Below, in pieces: positions 25,242 to 33,287 of a stretch of DNA of 35,687 nucleotides. This stretch comes from Eubacterium sp. TM05-53 (lineage in GTDB: Bacteria > Bacillota_I > Bacilli_A > Erysipelotrichales > Erysipelotrichaceae): contig NZ_QSPK01000015.1 in NCBI RefSeq assembly GCF_003436425.1, positions 4,962-40,648 on the forward strand, given 5' to 3'. A program made the translations under genes and the position numbers. The notes beneath the pieces were generated by a model, which was given only the letters and a program-made list of their open reading frames with translations, was not told the DNA's origin and ran no database searches. Each line of letters begins with the position of its first letter. Position 1 is the first letter of the stretch.

Positions 25242-26912
25242 ATGAAACTCAAAGAAATTAAGAAAAATGCACATAAAAATGTAAAAACACACTATGCGAC
25301 CTATTTAGTGTTATGTCTTGCAGCAGTACTTATGGGAAGTGAGTTTAGTTCGACTTTATCCCTTTTAAAACAAGAAAATGCCAAGAGTATTTCAGGCCTA
25401 TTAATGCACTCTTCTTTTGTGAAGTCGATGACATTTTTACTTCCTGAAGACGTCTTTGGTACGACCAACGGTGTATTTGCACATGTGGTAAATGGAATTA
25501 CTTCAGGATCCTTTGTGAAGACACTATTTTTAGGTTTATCTACCATTGTTCATTCAAAAGATATTGCGGGTATTTGTTTTGTCGTGATGGGCTTAAGCAT
25601 ATCTGTGTTCTATAGAGTGTATATTGTGAATGTATTGCCAGTCATTAATCGTAGACTATTTTTGGAAGGAAGAGTTTACGCAAAACTTCCACTTGATCGA
25701 TTGGTTTATTTAATGCGAATACGAAAACAGATGCATGTTGCGTTTGTGAAGTTAGTGAAATCTATTATTTTGACAATTATGAATTTTACAGTTGTTGGAG
25801 GAATATATTTTTACTACATATATTATTTAGTGGATTATATTTTGGCTGAAAACCCAACAATATCTTTAAAAGATGCACTTTCTTTATCTCGAAATATGAT
25901 GAAGGGACATAAGTTTGAATGTTTTAAATGGCAATTTTCAATGGCAGGATGGTACATTTTGGATATTTGTACATTTGGGATTAGTGCTATATTCTATTCG
26001 AATATGTATCGTATGGCTGTGATGAGTGAATTTTATACACTAAGAAGAAAAGAATTTCAAAGTGCAATCTTAAATGATACGTATTTATTTGAAAAACCAA
26101 GTAGTGCTTTGATGCGTAATACGTATTCGGATGTAATTGCGGCATTGAATGCGAAAAATCCAATAGAAAATGCGTATACGGGCGTAAAAAAATTCTTGTG
26201 TGATAATTTTGGAATCATCTTTCATTTGAGTTCAAAAGAAAAACAATATGAAAGATATACCTATAATAAAATGGAAGCTGAAACTATGATTACCGAAGTG
26301 TATTTATTATGTTATCCAGTAAGGCTATCTCCAATTGAAGAGGAGTATAAGAAGTCAAATCTTCGCGTTTTACATCCAAATCGAAATTATACAGTAACAT
26401 CTATTTTAGTCTGTTTCTTCTTTATGTGTTTTGTCGGATGGATCTGGGAAGTCAGTCTTTCTATGATTAGCTATGGATGTTTTGTGAATCGCGGAGTTTT
26501 ACATGGTCCGTGGATTCCTATTTATGGTTTTGGCTGTATTTTGATTTTACTTTTATTAAAACGATTCAGAATGCGACCAAAAGTTGAATTTAGTATGGCC
26601 GTACTTCTTTGTGGATGTATTGAATACTTTACTGGTTTCTTTTTAGAGCTTACGCATAATGGTCAAAAATGGTGGGATTATACAGGCTACTTCTTGAATC
26701 TTCATGGAAGAATTTGTGCGGAAGGCTTATTGGTGTTTGGCATTGGTGGTATGGCTTTTGTCTATGTAATTGCGCCTTTAATTGATAACTGGGTAAAGGA
26801 ACACTTAAATAAAAGATTATCGGCCGCATGTTTAGTTTTACTTCTTTTATTTGGTGCAGATGTTGTTTATTCGCACTTTGAACCTAATGTAGGAGAGGGT
26901 GTGACTCTATGA
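25242..26912 (+). CDS. Membrane protein with DUF975-like N-terminus and CmpB-type (PF06541) C-terminus
   Basis: 556-residue polytopic protein. The N-terminal half begins MKLKEIKKNAHKNVK, has several hydrophobic segments, and contains LSLSRNMMKGHKFECFKWQFSMAGWYIL, which resembles the DUF975 core. The C-terminal half (about 385-540), with FVGWIWEVSLSMISYGCFVNRG, LHGPWIPIYGFG and CIEYFTGFFLELTHNGQKWWDYTGYFLNLHGRIC, matches the putative ABC-transporter-type CmpB family. The two families are usually separate proteins, so this looks like a fusion. No function is established. The promoter lies so close that the mRNA may start at the ATG. It overlaps the TraX-like gene by four bases (ATGA). Confidence 0.7.
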   Translation: MKLKEIKKNAHKNVKTHYATYLVLCLAAVLMGSEFSSTLSLLKQENAKSISGLLMHSSFVKSMTFLLPEDVFGTTNGVFAHVVNGITSGSFVKTLFLGLSTIVHSKDIAGICFVVMGLSISVFYRVYIVNVLPVINRRLFLEGRVYAKLPLDRLVYLMRIRKQMHVAFVKLVKSIILTIMNFTVVGGIYFYYIYYLVDYILAENPTISLKDALSLSRNMMKGHKFECFKWQFSMAGWYILDICTFGISAIFYSNMYRMAVMSEFYTLRRKEFQSAILNDTYLFEKPSSALMRNTYSDVIAALNAKNPIENAYTGVKKFLCDNFGIIFHLSSKEKQYERYTYNKMEAETMITEVYLLCYPVRLSPIEEEYKKSNLRVLHPNRNYTVTSILVCFFFMCFVGWIWEVSLSMISYGCFVNRGVLHGPWIPIYGFGCILILLLLKRFRMRPKVEFSMAVLLCGCIEYFTGFFLELTHNGQKWWDYTGYFLNLHGRICAEGLLVFGIGGMAFVYVIAPLIDNWVKEHLNKRLSAACLVLLLLFGADVVYSHFEPNVGEGVTL

Positions 26913-27619
26913 TAAAAAAGTTAAATGGAAATCAAATCAAGATGATTGCGATCATTGCGATGTTTATGGATCATTTCGCAACTACATTTTATCCGAATCA
27001 TGAAAAGTATTGGTGGCTTTTATTGATTCATTTAATTGGAAGAGTAGCGGCTCCTATCATGTGGTTTATGGTGGTTGAAGGTTATACGCATACACATAGT
27101 TTAAAGAAATACTTAGAAAGATTATTGATTTTTTCAATTATCGCTCACTTTGCGTATAACTTCTGTTTTGGCATTTCTTTGATTCCTTTAAAAGATTCTT
27201 TATTAAATCAGACAAGTATTATATGGCCATTATTCTTATCGGTGATTGGTTTGTGGGTGGAAGATCAAGAATGGAAAGATGCAAAGAAGATAGGTTGTAT
27301 TCTAATTCTTTGTTTGTTGGCATTTCCAAGTGACTGGTCTTGTTTTCCCATTCTTTGTACAAACCATATTTACAATAATCAAGGTAATTTAAAAAAACAA
27401 GTATTAGGTATGGCCTTATATATTTCTATGTATGTAATAGTCTATTGTTTATGTATTGATGTAGTTTATGGTTTGTTGCAGTTTGGAATTATTTTAGTCT
27501 ATCCAATTATGTCTTTATATGATGGAACAAGAGGAAAGAGTACTTTTACGAAATGGTTCTTCTATTGGTTCTATGTGGGACATTTAGTATTATGTGGATT
27601 GATTCGTGTAATGATGTAG
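26909..27619 (+). CDS. TraX-family membrane protein
   Basis: 236-residue protein with about seven hydrophobic segments. It begins KLNGNQIKMIAIIAMFMDHFA, followed by LIHLIGRVAAPIMWFMVVEGYTHT, the conserved TraX opening in which the DH and GRxxxP..F residues are retained. TraX acetylates pilin in F plasmids, but chromosomal Bacillota homologues are common, probably membrane acyltransferases of unknown substrate. No conjugation genes are nearby, so a pilus role is unlikely. It is translationally coupled to the preceding membrane protein. Confidence 0.82.
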   Translation: MIKKLNGNQIKMIAIIAMFMDHFATTFYPNHEKYWWLLLIHLIGRVAAPIMWFMVVEGYTHTHSLKKYLERLLIFSIIAHFAYNFCFGISLIPLKDSLLNQTSIIWPLFLSVIGLWVEDQEWKDAKKIGCILILCLLAFPSDWSCFPILCTNHIYNNQGNLKKQVLGMALYISMYVIVYCLCIDVVYGLLQFGIILVYPIMSLYDGTRGKSTFTKWFFYWFYVGHLVLCGLIRVMM

Positions 27620-27632
27620 AGGTAAAGAATGG

Positions 27633-28211
27633 ATGAGTAAAAAAGTACGTAGAGTGCCAGTTATTCTGGATGCAGGAGAAATTAAAGATTTACCACAAGA
27701 AGATATACGAATGATTTTAAGAGGTGCCGATGAATTGATTTCAACTGGTGGAAGAAGTAGGCTGGCTAAAATATTAAAGGGTTCAAAAGATAAAAGGATA
27801 TTCGAGTATAAATTAAATGAATGTCCTGCTTATGGGTATTATCAAGATATGAAATTAGATGATATCAGTAAATGCATTGATTGGATGATTAAGAAAGATT
27901 ATCTTAGAATTGAATATGATTATCGTCTACCTTTATTGGTATTTTCTGAAAAAGGATGGCAATTAGAAAAAGAAACATTTGCCCAAGAACTTTATCAAAG
28001 AATGTGCTTAGATGTAGAAGAAAAAAAGGCTCATGTCATTTTTGAAATGAAAGAAGTGAATAGACAAGTTGTTATGTGTGTTCTTGATAAAATTGAGAAA
28101 GAGGGAACAGAGGAATTTCTGCCTTACTTAGAAGCATGGAAAATGTTGGAAGTGAAAAAAGTTGCAGCAAGAATTTCAGAAGTAGAAAATAAGATAAGTA
28201 AGCGCATATAG
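27633..28211 (+). CDS. RQC-domain DNA-binding protein (RQC-minor type)
   Basis: 192 residues. The first ~125 resemble the winged-helix RQC domain of RecQ helicases without the helicase: LAKILKGSKDKRIFEYKLNECPAYGYY, then a CIDWMIKKDYLRIEYDYRLPLLVFSEKGWQ wing. The C-terminal part is helical and charged. Stand-alone RQC proteins are annotated in Bacillota as RQC-minor family DNA-binding proteins of unknown role; binding to forked or duplex ends is the family expectation. AGAGGTAAAG precedes the ATG. The gap from the TraX-like stop is 13 bases, so it is probably co-transcribed. Confidence 0.7.
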   Translation: MSKKVRRVPVILDAGEIKDLPQEDIRMILRGADELISTGGRSRLAKILKGSKDKRIFEYKLNECPAYGYYQDMKLDDISKCIDWMIKKDYLRIEYDYRLPLLVFSEKGWQLEKETFAQELYQRMCLDVEEKKAHVIFEMKEVNRQVVMCVLDKIEKEGTEEFLPYLEAWKMLEVKKVAARISEVENKISKRI

Positions 28212-28220
28212 AGGTGTAAA

Positions 28221-28757
28221 ATGAAAATATTAATATTTGGGATGGGTAACATTGGAAAGAGTACTGTTGGTGAGTTGTTGGCAAGAAAAATAGGTTACGA
28301 TTTTATCGATATGGATACGAAAATCAAAGAGAAATATGGTACGATGCTTGGGTTTCAAGATGAATATAATGATCAATATGAACGTGATGAATTACGAGCA
28401 GAAATGATTTCATCTTGGATCAAAGAAAATGAAAATGTAGTCATTGCCCTAAGTCCTATTGCGTATTTAGATGCATATGAAGATTTCTTTGAAGATTCAG
28501 ATATTATTTGTTTCGACTTAACAGATCGAGCTGAAAATATTTTTAAACGCTTGGAATTTACAGATGATAATGACAATCTTTTGCACATCCCTCAATCGTA
28601 TCTAAATAAGCATAAGGCATATTATATGCGAGAAATACAGGCGGATTTTGATTATTTCCATACTTTGTATGCATCAAAAATGGATTCGATTTCGATGGAT
28701 GGTAAAAGTTTAGATGAAATTGTTGAGGATATATGCAAGAAATATAAATTAGTCTAA
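28221..28757 (+). CDS. Shikimate-kinase-like P-loop nucleotide kinase
   Basis: 178 residues with an N-terminal Walker A GNIGKST (residues 9-15) and FIDMDTKI after strand 2, as in shikimate kinase. A helix with ERDELRAEMI could supply the substrate arginine. The middle differs from true AroK: the segment VVIALSPIAYLD replaces the usual VVStGGG glycine-rich motif, and no LID arginine pattern is clear. It is therefore probably a kinase of another small metabolite. No aromatic biosynthesis genes are nearby. It follows the RQC protein by nine bases. Confidence 0.6.
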   Translation: MKILIFGMGNIGKSTVGELLARKIGYDFIDMDTKIKEKYGTMLGFQDEYNDQYERDELRAEMISSWIKENENVVIALSPIAYLDAYEDFFEDSDIICFDLTDRAENIFKRLEFTDDNDNLLHIPQSYLNKHKAYYMREIQADFDYFHTLYASKMDSISMDGKSLDEIVEDICKKYKLV

Positions 28758-28762
28758 GATTG

Positions 28763-28771
28763 TGATATAAT
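28763..28771 (+). promoter_or_regulatory. Extended -10 promoter of the TPP-controlled operon
   Basis: TGA-TATAAT (28763-28771) lies 23 bases before riboswitch helix P1. The -35 region is only weakly recognisable (TATAAA, 28743-28748). Confidence 0.6.
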
Positions 28772-28791
28772 CTATGGGCAAGTAAAAACAT

Positions 28792-28865
28792 ACATGACAG
28801 GGGTGCAATTGCTGAGAAAAACCCTTATTACCTGATCTGGTTAATTCTAGCGTAGGGAGTCATAT
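28792..28865 (+). promoter_or_regulatory. TPP (THI-box) riboswitch
   Basis: Helix P1 is ATGAC (28794-28798) with GTCAT (28859-28863). Inside lie the invariant blocks GGGGTGC, GCTGAGA, ACCCTT, ACCTGATCTGG, and TAGCGTAGGGA, in the right order. The sensor binds thiamine pyrophosphate and should turn the downstream importer off when thiamine is plentiful. Confidence 0.97.
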
Positions 28866-28876
28866 CGATTGATAGT

Positions 28877-28897
28877 GGCACTCTAGGGTGCCTTTTT
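28877..28897 (+). terminator. Terminator of the TPP riboswitch
   Basis: GGCACT (28877-28882) pairs with GGTGCC (28887-28892; one G-T pair), then TTTTT. The 5' arm segment ACTCT (28880-28884) can pair with GGAGT (28856-28860) of the riboswitch 3' end, giving a simple antiterminator when TPP is absent. Confidence 0.85.
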
Positions 28898-28917
28898 GTT
28901 TTGGGAAGGAGGCAATA

Positions 28918-29679
28918 ATGAGAAAAAATCGTAGAATTGTCATGCCGTTGCTTGTGTTTATTCTAGTGATTGGTGGCTGGGAATTATATGTACGTGCATT
29001 TGATATTTCACTTTATATTTTACCAAGTCCATCAAAAATCACCAGTGCGCTCATTGAAAATTTTGATATTCTAATGCAACATTCGCTTGTTACGTTGGAA
29101 GAATCCATATTAGGATTGTTGATTAGTACTTTCTTTGCGATACTTATTTCAATTTGTATGGATCTATCGAAAACATTTAAGACAAGTATTTATCCATATT
29201 TGATTGTGACGCAAACCGTTCCCATCATGGTTTTAGGACCGTTATTTTCAATTTGGTTTGGCTTCGATTTGTTGCCAAAAGTCTTAATTGTCATATTTAT
29301 GTGTTTTTTCCCCATTGCGATATCCTTTACGGATGCCTTGTCACAAGTGAGTGAAAAAGAAATTAATTTATTGAGAAGTTTTGGGGCCAATCTATTTCAA
29401 ATCTATAAAATTGTAAAAATTCCATCTGGTGCCATAGGCTTATTCTCTGGATTAAAGGTAGCGGCAACCTATTGTGTGGGTGGAGCTATTGTAGGAGAGT
29501 GGCTTTCAAGTAGAGCAGGACTTGGTTACTATATGCTTCGTGTAAAAAACGGGTATATGTTAGATAAAGTTTTTGCGTGTGTACTAATGATTATATTTTG
29601 GAGCATCCTATTGAATTTAGGGGTGTCTTTATTGGAAAAGATATTGTTTCCACATTTACGAAAAGGAGAAAGAAAATGA
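28918..29679 (+). CDS. thiX: ABC transporter permease for thiamine pyrimidine precursor (ThiX-like)
   Basis: 253-residue inner-membrane permease with about six helices, of the SsuC/TauC/ThiX family. It carries the cytoplasmic coupling loop ...EKEINLLRSFGANLFQIYKIVKIPSGAIGLFSGLKVA, in which EAA-like residues contact the ATPase. It is the first gene after the TPP riboswitch, with an AAGGAGG site before ATG 28918; an in-frame ATG at 28888 lies in the terminator and is rejected. The riboswitch and the THI5-like binding protein argue for uptake of HMP or a formylamino-pyrimidine rather than sulfonates. It ends in an ATGA overlap with the binding protein. Confidence 0.88.
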   Translation: MRKNRRIVMPLLVFILVIGGWELYVRAFDISLYILPSPSKITSALIENFDILMQHSLVTLEESILGLLISTFFAILISICMDLSKTFKTSIYPYLIVTQTVPIMVLGPLFSIWFGFDLLPKVLIVIFMCFFPIAISFTDALSQVSEKEINLLRSFGANLFQIYKIVKIPSGAIGLFSGLKVAATYCVGGAIVGEWLSSRAGLGYYMLRVKNGYMLDKVFACVLMIIFWSILLNLGVSLLEKILFPHLRKGERK

Positions 29680-30677
29680 AGATTTTAAAGGCTATGTGTG
29701 CAGCTGCTGTTGCGTTAAGTTTAGTTGGCTGTGCTCAAACATCGGATTCTGATAAAAAAGAATTGACAAAGGTTACATTGATGTTGGATTATACGCCAAA
29801 CACAAACCACACTGGTTTCTATGTAGCTAAAAACAAAGGATATTATAAAGATGCTGGTTTAGATGTAGATATCATTGAACCAGGTGACAATGCGACAACT
29901 TCAATGGTAGCGGCAGGAAAAGCTGATTTTGGGGTTTCTTACCAGGAAGATGTTACATATGCCCTAACAAGTGAAGATCCACTTCCAATTAAAACAATTG
30001 CGACAATTATCCAGCACAATACTTCAGGATTTGTTTCTTTAAAGAGTGCAAACATCAATTCTGTAAAGGATTTTGAAGGAAAAACATATGCAGGATGGGG
30101 AGCACCAAGTGAAGAAGCTGTAATTAAAGCGGTTATGAATGAAGCGGGTGCTGATTTCAGTAAGTTAAACATCGTAGGATCTGATGGGTCTGGTATTGCA
30201 GGACTTAGTGATGAAGTTGGTAAAAATAAAGTGAACCTTGGATGGGAATTCTATGGTTGGGCTATTATCAAAGCACTACAAGATGGATATGATTTAAACT
30301 ATATGCCATTAGCGGATTTAGATAATCGTTTGGATTACTATACTCCGGTTATTATCACCAACAAAAAGATGATTGAAAAGAATTCAGATACAGTTAAAAA
30401 ATTTATGGAAGCTACTAAAAAAGGATATGAATATGCGATTGATCATCCAAATAAAGCAGCTGAAATCTTACATGAGGATGCATTGTCAGATACAGATTTG
30501 AAATTCCTTAAAGAAAGTCAAAAATATTTAAGTAGCCAATATGCCAAAGATGTAGATTCATGGGGTGTTATGAAAGATTCTGTATGGGATAATTATACAG
30601 ATTTTATGTATGAAACAGGATTGATCAGTCAAAAGATTGATGCGAAAGACCAATATACTAACGAGTTTGTGAAATAA
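29676..30677 (+). CDS. thiY: Pyrimidine-precursor-binding lipoprotein (ThiY/THI5-NMT1 family)
   Basis: 333-residue substrate-binding lipoprotein. The signal peptide MKILKAMCAAAVALSLVGC ends in a lipobox with acylated Cys19. The mature part begins KVTLMLDYTPNTNHTGFYVAKNKGYYKDAGLDVDI, the NMT1/THI5-like opening, with MVAAGKADFGVSYQEDV following. It should capture a thiamine pyrimidine precursor for the ThiX-ThiZ importer. The start at 29676 overlaps the permease stop; the longer frame from 29577 is rejected because it would bury the signal peptide. Confidence 0.9.
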   Translation: MKILKAMCAAAVALSLVGCAQTSDSDKKELTKVTLMLDYTPNTNHTGFYVAKNKGYYKDAGLDVDIIEPGDNATTSMVAAGKADFGVSYQEDVTYALTSEDPLPIKTIATIIQHNTSGFVSLKSANINSVKDFEGKTYAGWGAPSEEAVIKAVMNEAGADFSKLNIVGSDGSGIAGLSDEVGKNKVNLGWEFYGWAIIKALQDGYDLNYMPLADLDNRLDYYTPVIITNKKMIEKNSDTVKKFMEATKKGYEYAIDHPNKAAEILHEDALSDTDLKFLKESQKYLSSQYAKDVDSWGVMKDSVWDNYTDFMYETGLISQKIDAKDQYTNEFVK

Positions 30678-31411
30678 TGAAGCTGCAGGTTGAAAAACTA
30701 AATCTTGAATTTTCGGGAAAAGAAATATTACACGATATTTCTTTTTCGATTCAAGAAGGAGAATTTGTTTCCATTCTAGGGCCAAGTGGATGTGGTAAAT
30801 CAACCATTCTAAATGTATTGGCCGGATTAATTGAAGATCATTCTGGTTCGGTATTTGTGGATGATGAACCAATTACAGGTATTAGTAGTCATTTTGCGTA
30901 TATGCCACAAAGTGATTTATTACTGGAATGGAGAACGATTTTAGATAATGTTTGTCTGTATGGCGAAATCAATCATGATAAATCAATCAGACAACGAGCT
31001 TTAAAAGAATTTGAAACATTTGGTCTTTCTGGTTATGAAAACGCATATCCATCGAGTCTTTCAGGAGGAATGCGCCAAAGAGCTGCCTTTTTGAGAACTT
31101 CTTTGTGTAAAGCGGATATTCTTTTATTAGATGAACCATTTGGAGCGTTGGACGTTATTACTCGAAATGATATGCAAGATTGGTTGTTACAATTAAGAAA
31201 GAATTATAATCGTACTACTTTATTAGTTACACATGATATTGATGAAGCTTTATATTTATCGGATCGTATTTTGGTTTTATCGAATAAGCCAAGTCATATC
31301 TTGCAGGAAATAGACTTATCTAAAGAAAAGAAATCGAGAGATTGGTTATTTTCACAAAGTGATTTGAAAAAGCAGGTCTATGAATTGTTGAAGGGTGAAA
31401 ATCATGCATGA
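30677..31411 (+). CDS. thiZ: ABC transporter ATPase (ThiZ-like)
   Basis: 244-residue nucleotide-binding subunit. Walker A GPSGCGKST, Q-loop YMPQSDLLLEWRT, signature LSGGMRQRAAFLRT, Walker B ILLLDEPFGALD and switch VTHDIDEAL are all intact, in the SsuB/TauB/ThiZ style. Its ATG overlaps the binding-protein TAA by one base (TAATG), and its end overlaps the hydrolase gene by eight bases, so the four genes form one coupled operon. Confidence 0.93.
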   Translation: MKLQVEKLNLEFSGKEILHDISFSIQEGEFVSILGPSGCGKSTILNVLAGLIEDHSGSVFVDDEPITGISSHFAYMPQSDLLLEWRTILDNVCLYGEINHDKSIRQRALKEFETFGLSGYENAYPSSLSGGMRQRAAFLRTSLCKADILLLDEPFGALDVITRNDMQDWLLQLRKNYNRTTLLVTHDIDEALYLSDRILVLSNKPSHILQEIDLSKEKKSRDWLFSQSDLKKQVYELLKGENHA

Positions 31412-32087
31412 TGCACATTATCATTATTCAAAAGAAATAAATGCATTACAGAATGAATATGGAATTTCTGGTATTTGTAACGTCGCAAATGAAAAAGAAT
31501 ATGAATTGATTCATCAAAAACATTTATTTTATTCTTGTGGAGTACATCCTTGGAATGCCAGTTTAGATACATTGGAATCTATGCTGCCTTTGTTGGAAAA
31601 GGCACCTATCATTGGTGAAATTGGCATGGATAGTGTGTGGTGTGATGTGGATTTAGCTGTTCAAAAAGAAGTGTTTGAAAAACAACTTCAGCTTGCACGA
31701 GCTTTAAATAAACCAGTTATTCTTCATACAAAAGGTCAGGAAAAGATGATACTAGAATTGATTCGTAAATACCCAAATACCTATGTTGTACATTGGTATG
31801 GTTGTATGGATTATGTCAAAGAATATGATGAAGTGGTATCTTATTTCACGATTGGTCCTTCGATTGGAAAAGAAGAGGAAGTAACGCATTTAGTAAAACA
31901 AGTATCTATGGATAAATTACTTATGGAATCCGATGGTATTGAAGCTGTGAAATGGGCTATTGATAGTGACGATTATATAGCGGCTTTACAAAATGAAATT
32001 GTACAGGTTGCTAAGTTAAAGGATAAATCGTATTTTGAAGTTGAAAGAGTTTTAGATCAAAACTTCTTAAAGTTAATAAAAAAATAG
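31404..32087 (+). CDS. TatD-like metal-dependent hydrolase in the thiamine-precursor operon
   Basis: Amidohydrolase-superfamily protein of 227 residues, shorter than typical TatD (~255). All metal ligands are present: HYH (H5, H7), GEIGMD (E72), ILHTKG (H108), VVHWYG (H130) and ESDG (D177). The ATG at 31404 has AAGGGTG six bases upstream; a GTG at 31395 is the alternative. TatD proteins are usually nucleases or deacylases in DNA-repair contexts. Here the gene is the last of a TPP-regulated importer operon, so it may process the imported pyrimidine, a job done by YlmB (another amidohydrolase) in Bacillus. That role is inference. Confidence 0.8.
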   Translation: MHDAHYHYSKEINALQNEYGISGICNVANEKEYELIHQKHLFYSCGVHPWNASLDTLESMLPLLEKAPIIGEIGMDSVWCDVDLAVQKEVFEKQLQLARALNKPVILHTKGQEKMILELIRKYPNTYVVHWYGCMDYVKEYDEVVSYFTIGPSIGKEEEVTHLVKQVSMDKLLMESDGIEAVKWAIDSDDYIAALQNEIVQVAKLKDKSYFEVERVLDQNFLKLIKK

Positions 32088-32104
32088 GAGAATTTCTTCT
32101 CCTA
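32078..32104 (-). terminator. Terminator of the CobW-like gene
   Basis: TAGGAGAA (32085-32092) pairs perfectly with TTCTCCTA (32097-32104), loop TTTC. On the minus strand it is followed by seven T (plus A run 32078-32084). The stem ends are the two stop codons themselves: TAG of the TatD-like gene (32085-32087) and TAG of the CobW-like gene (32104-32102). Confidence 0.85.
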
Positions 32105-33229
32105 CGCAAGACAGTCATTGAACTGTCTTTTTATTTGTTCTTCATTCATATTCTTTCCAATAAAGACTAATTGATTGATTCGATCTCCATACTCTTCATC
32201 CCAGCTTTGAGCTAGTTGAGGATTGGCTTTTAATAAATCCATTTGATCTTGTTTTGGAGCTGAAGCAATCCATAATGAGTCTTCGGTAAGTGAATTTAAT
32301 TTACCGGCTTGTTCAAACAAGTAGGCAGAATCAGGTTGGTTATCAAACCATACATAGCCTTTGGTACGAATCACATTCGGATAGTTGTTTAATAGATTTG
32401 TGAATTTCTTTAAATCCAATGGCTTTCTTGTTTGCCACACAAAAGTAGAAATTCCATATTCTAAAGCATCACCTTCGTGTTCGTGATGATGGTGTCCGTG
32501 TTCTTCAATTTCGTGAATCCAACCAATGTTGTTTTGTGCTTTTTCATAATCAAAGTTATGTGTGTTTAAAAGCTCTTCTAAATTAACTTGGCCAAAGCTA
32601 GCCTCAATGATTCCGGCATCTTTACATAGTTTATGAATGACTGCCTTGATTTCATTTTTCTCATCTTCGTTGACTGTTTCTGCTTTGTTTAAGATAACTG
32701 TATTACAGAATTCGAGTTGCTGCATCAATAAAGAGTCTAGCGAATCTTCATCTTCACAAGGTTCTAATAAGTGTTTTCCACAATTGAATTCATTTGACAA
32801 TCTTGCAGCATCGGCAACGCAGATGATGTTGTCTAAGTGGAATAGTTCTGGTAATCCTCTAGAATATAGTGTTTCATTGGCGGCTGTGATGGTTTGCGCA
32901 ATGGGGATTGGTTCGCAAATACCACTTGCTTCAATGATGATGTAATCAAACTTATTGGATGAGGCTAAGGCTGAGAGTTGTTGTAAAAGATCTAGTTTTA
33001 GTGTGCAACAAATACAGCCATTGGTAAGACCTACAACGTCTGTGTCTTCTTTTTGAATTTGTGCATTTTTATCAATTAGTTTTTGATCAACATTGATTTC
33101 ACCAATATCATTGACAATGATCGCAACTTTATATCCTTCTTGATTTTTTAGAATGTGATTTAATAAAGTGGTTTTGCCAGCTCCTAAATAGCCAGTTAAT
33201 AATAAAATAGGTATCGATTTTCTTTTCAT
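32102..33229 (-). CDS. CobW/YciC-type G3E GTPase, putative zinc metallochaperone
   Basis: 375-residue P-loop GTPase. Walker A GYLGAGKTT (13-21), switch and metal site NGCICCTLK with the CxCC cluster C72, C74, C75, Walker B-like IIIEASG, and base motif NKAE. A histidine-rich linker (HGHHHHEHEG, near residue 245) separates it from the C-terminal CobW domain. Members load zinc or other metals onto client enzymes (ZNG1/YciC/ZigA); specificity for zinc is inferred from CxCC plus the His run. It has an AAAGGAGG ribosome-binding site. No Zur box was recognised in its short upstream region. It is divergent from the NdpA-like gene. Confidence 0.9.
   Translation of the reverse strand: MKRKSIPILLLTGYLGAGKTTLLNHILKNQEGYKVAIIVNDIGEINVDQKLIDKNAQIQKEDTDVVGLTNGCICCTLKLDLLQQLSALASSNKFDYIIIEASGICEPIPIAQTITAANETLYSRGLPELFHLDNIICVADAARLSNEFNCGKHLLEPCEDEDSLDSLLMQQLEFCNTVILNKAETVNEDEKNEIKAVIHKLCKDAGIIEASFGQVNLEELLNTHNFDYEKAQNNIGWIHEIEEHGHHHHEHEGDALEYGISTFVWQTRKPLDLKKFTNLLNNYPNVIRTKGYVWFDNQPDSAYLFEQAGKLNSLTEDSLWIASAPKQDQMDLLKANPQLAQSWDEEYGDRINQLVFIGKNMNEEQIKRQFNDCLA
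32108..32136 (+). terminator. Terminator of the TPP-controlled operon, inside the CobW-like gene
   Basis: AAGACAGT (32108-32115) pairs with ACTGTCTT (32122-32129), loop CATTGA, then TTTATTT. It lies in the last codons of the minus-strand CobW-like gene, 21 bases past the TatD-like stop. Confidence 0.82.
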
Positions 33230-33230
33230 T

Positions 33231-33281
33231 TTTAAAACCTCCTTTACTTATTGTATAATATTTGCGATAAAAAGGAGTAAA
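33231..33281. promoter_or_regulatory. Divergent promoter with a shared -10
   Basis: Plus strand: TTTAAA (33231-33236), 17-base spacer, TATAAT (33254-33259). Minus strand: TTTACT (33281-33276), 17-base spacer, TTATAC (33258-33253). The two -10 hexamers overlap by five bases, so one polymerase bound one way would exclude the other. Confidence 0.65.
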
Positions 33282-33287
33282 TTTTTT

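Noticed and set aside
26909..27619. Conjugative element suggested by the TraX-like gene
   Set aside because: No relaxase, coupling protein, pilus or integrase genes are nearby, and chromosomal TraX homologues are common in Bacillota.
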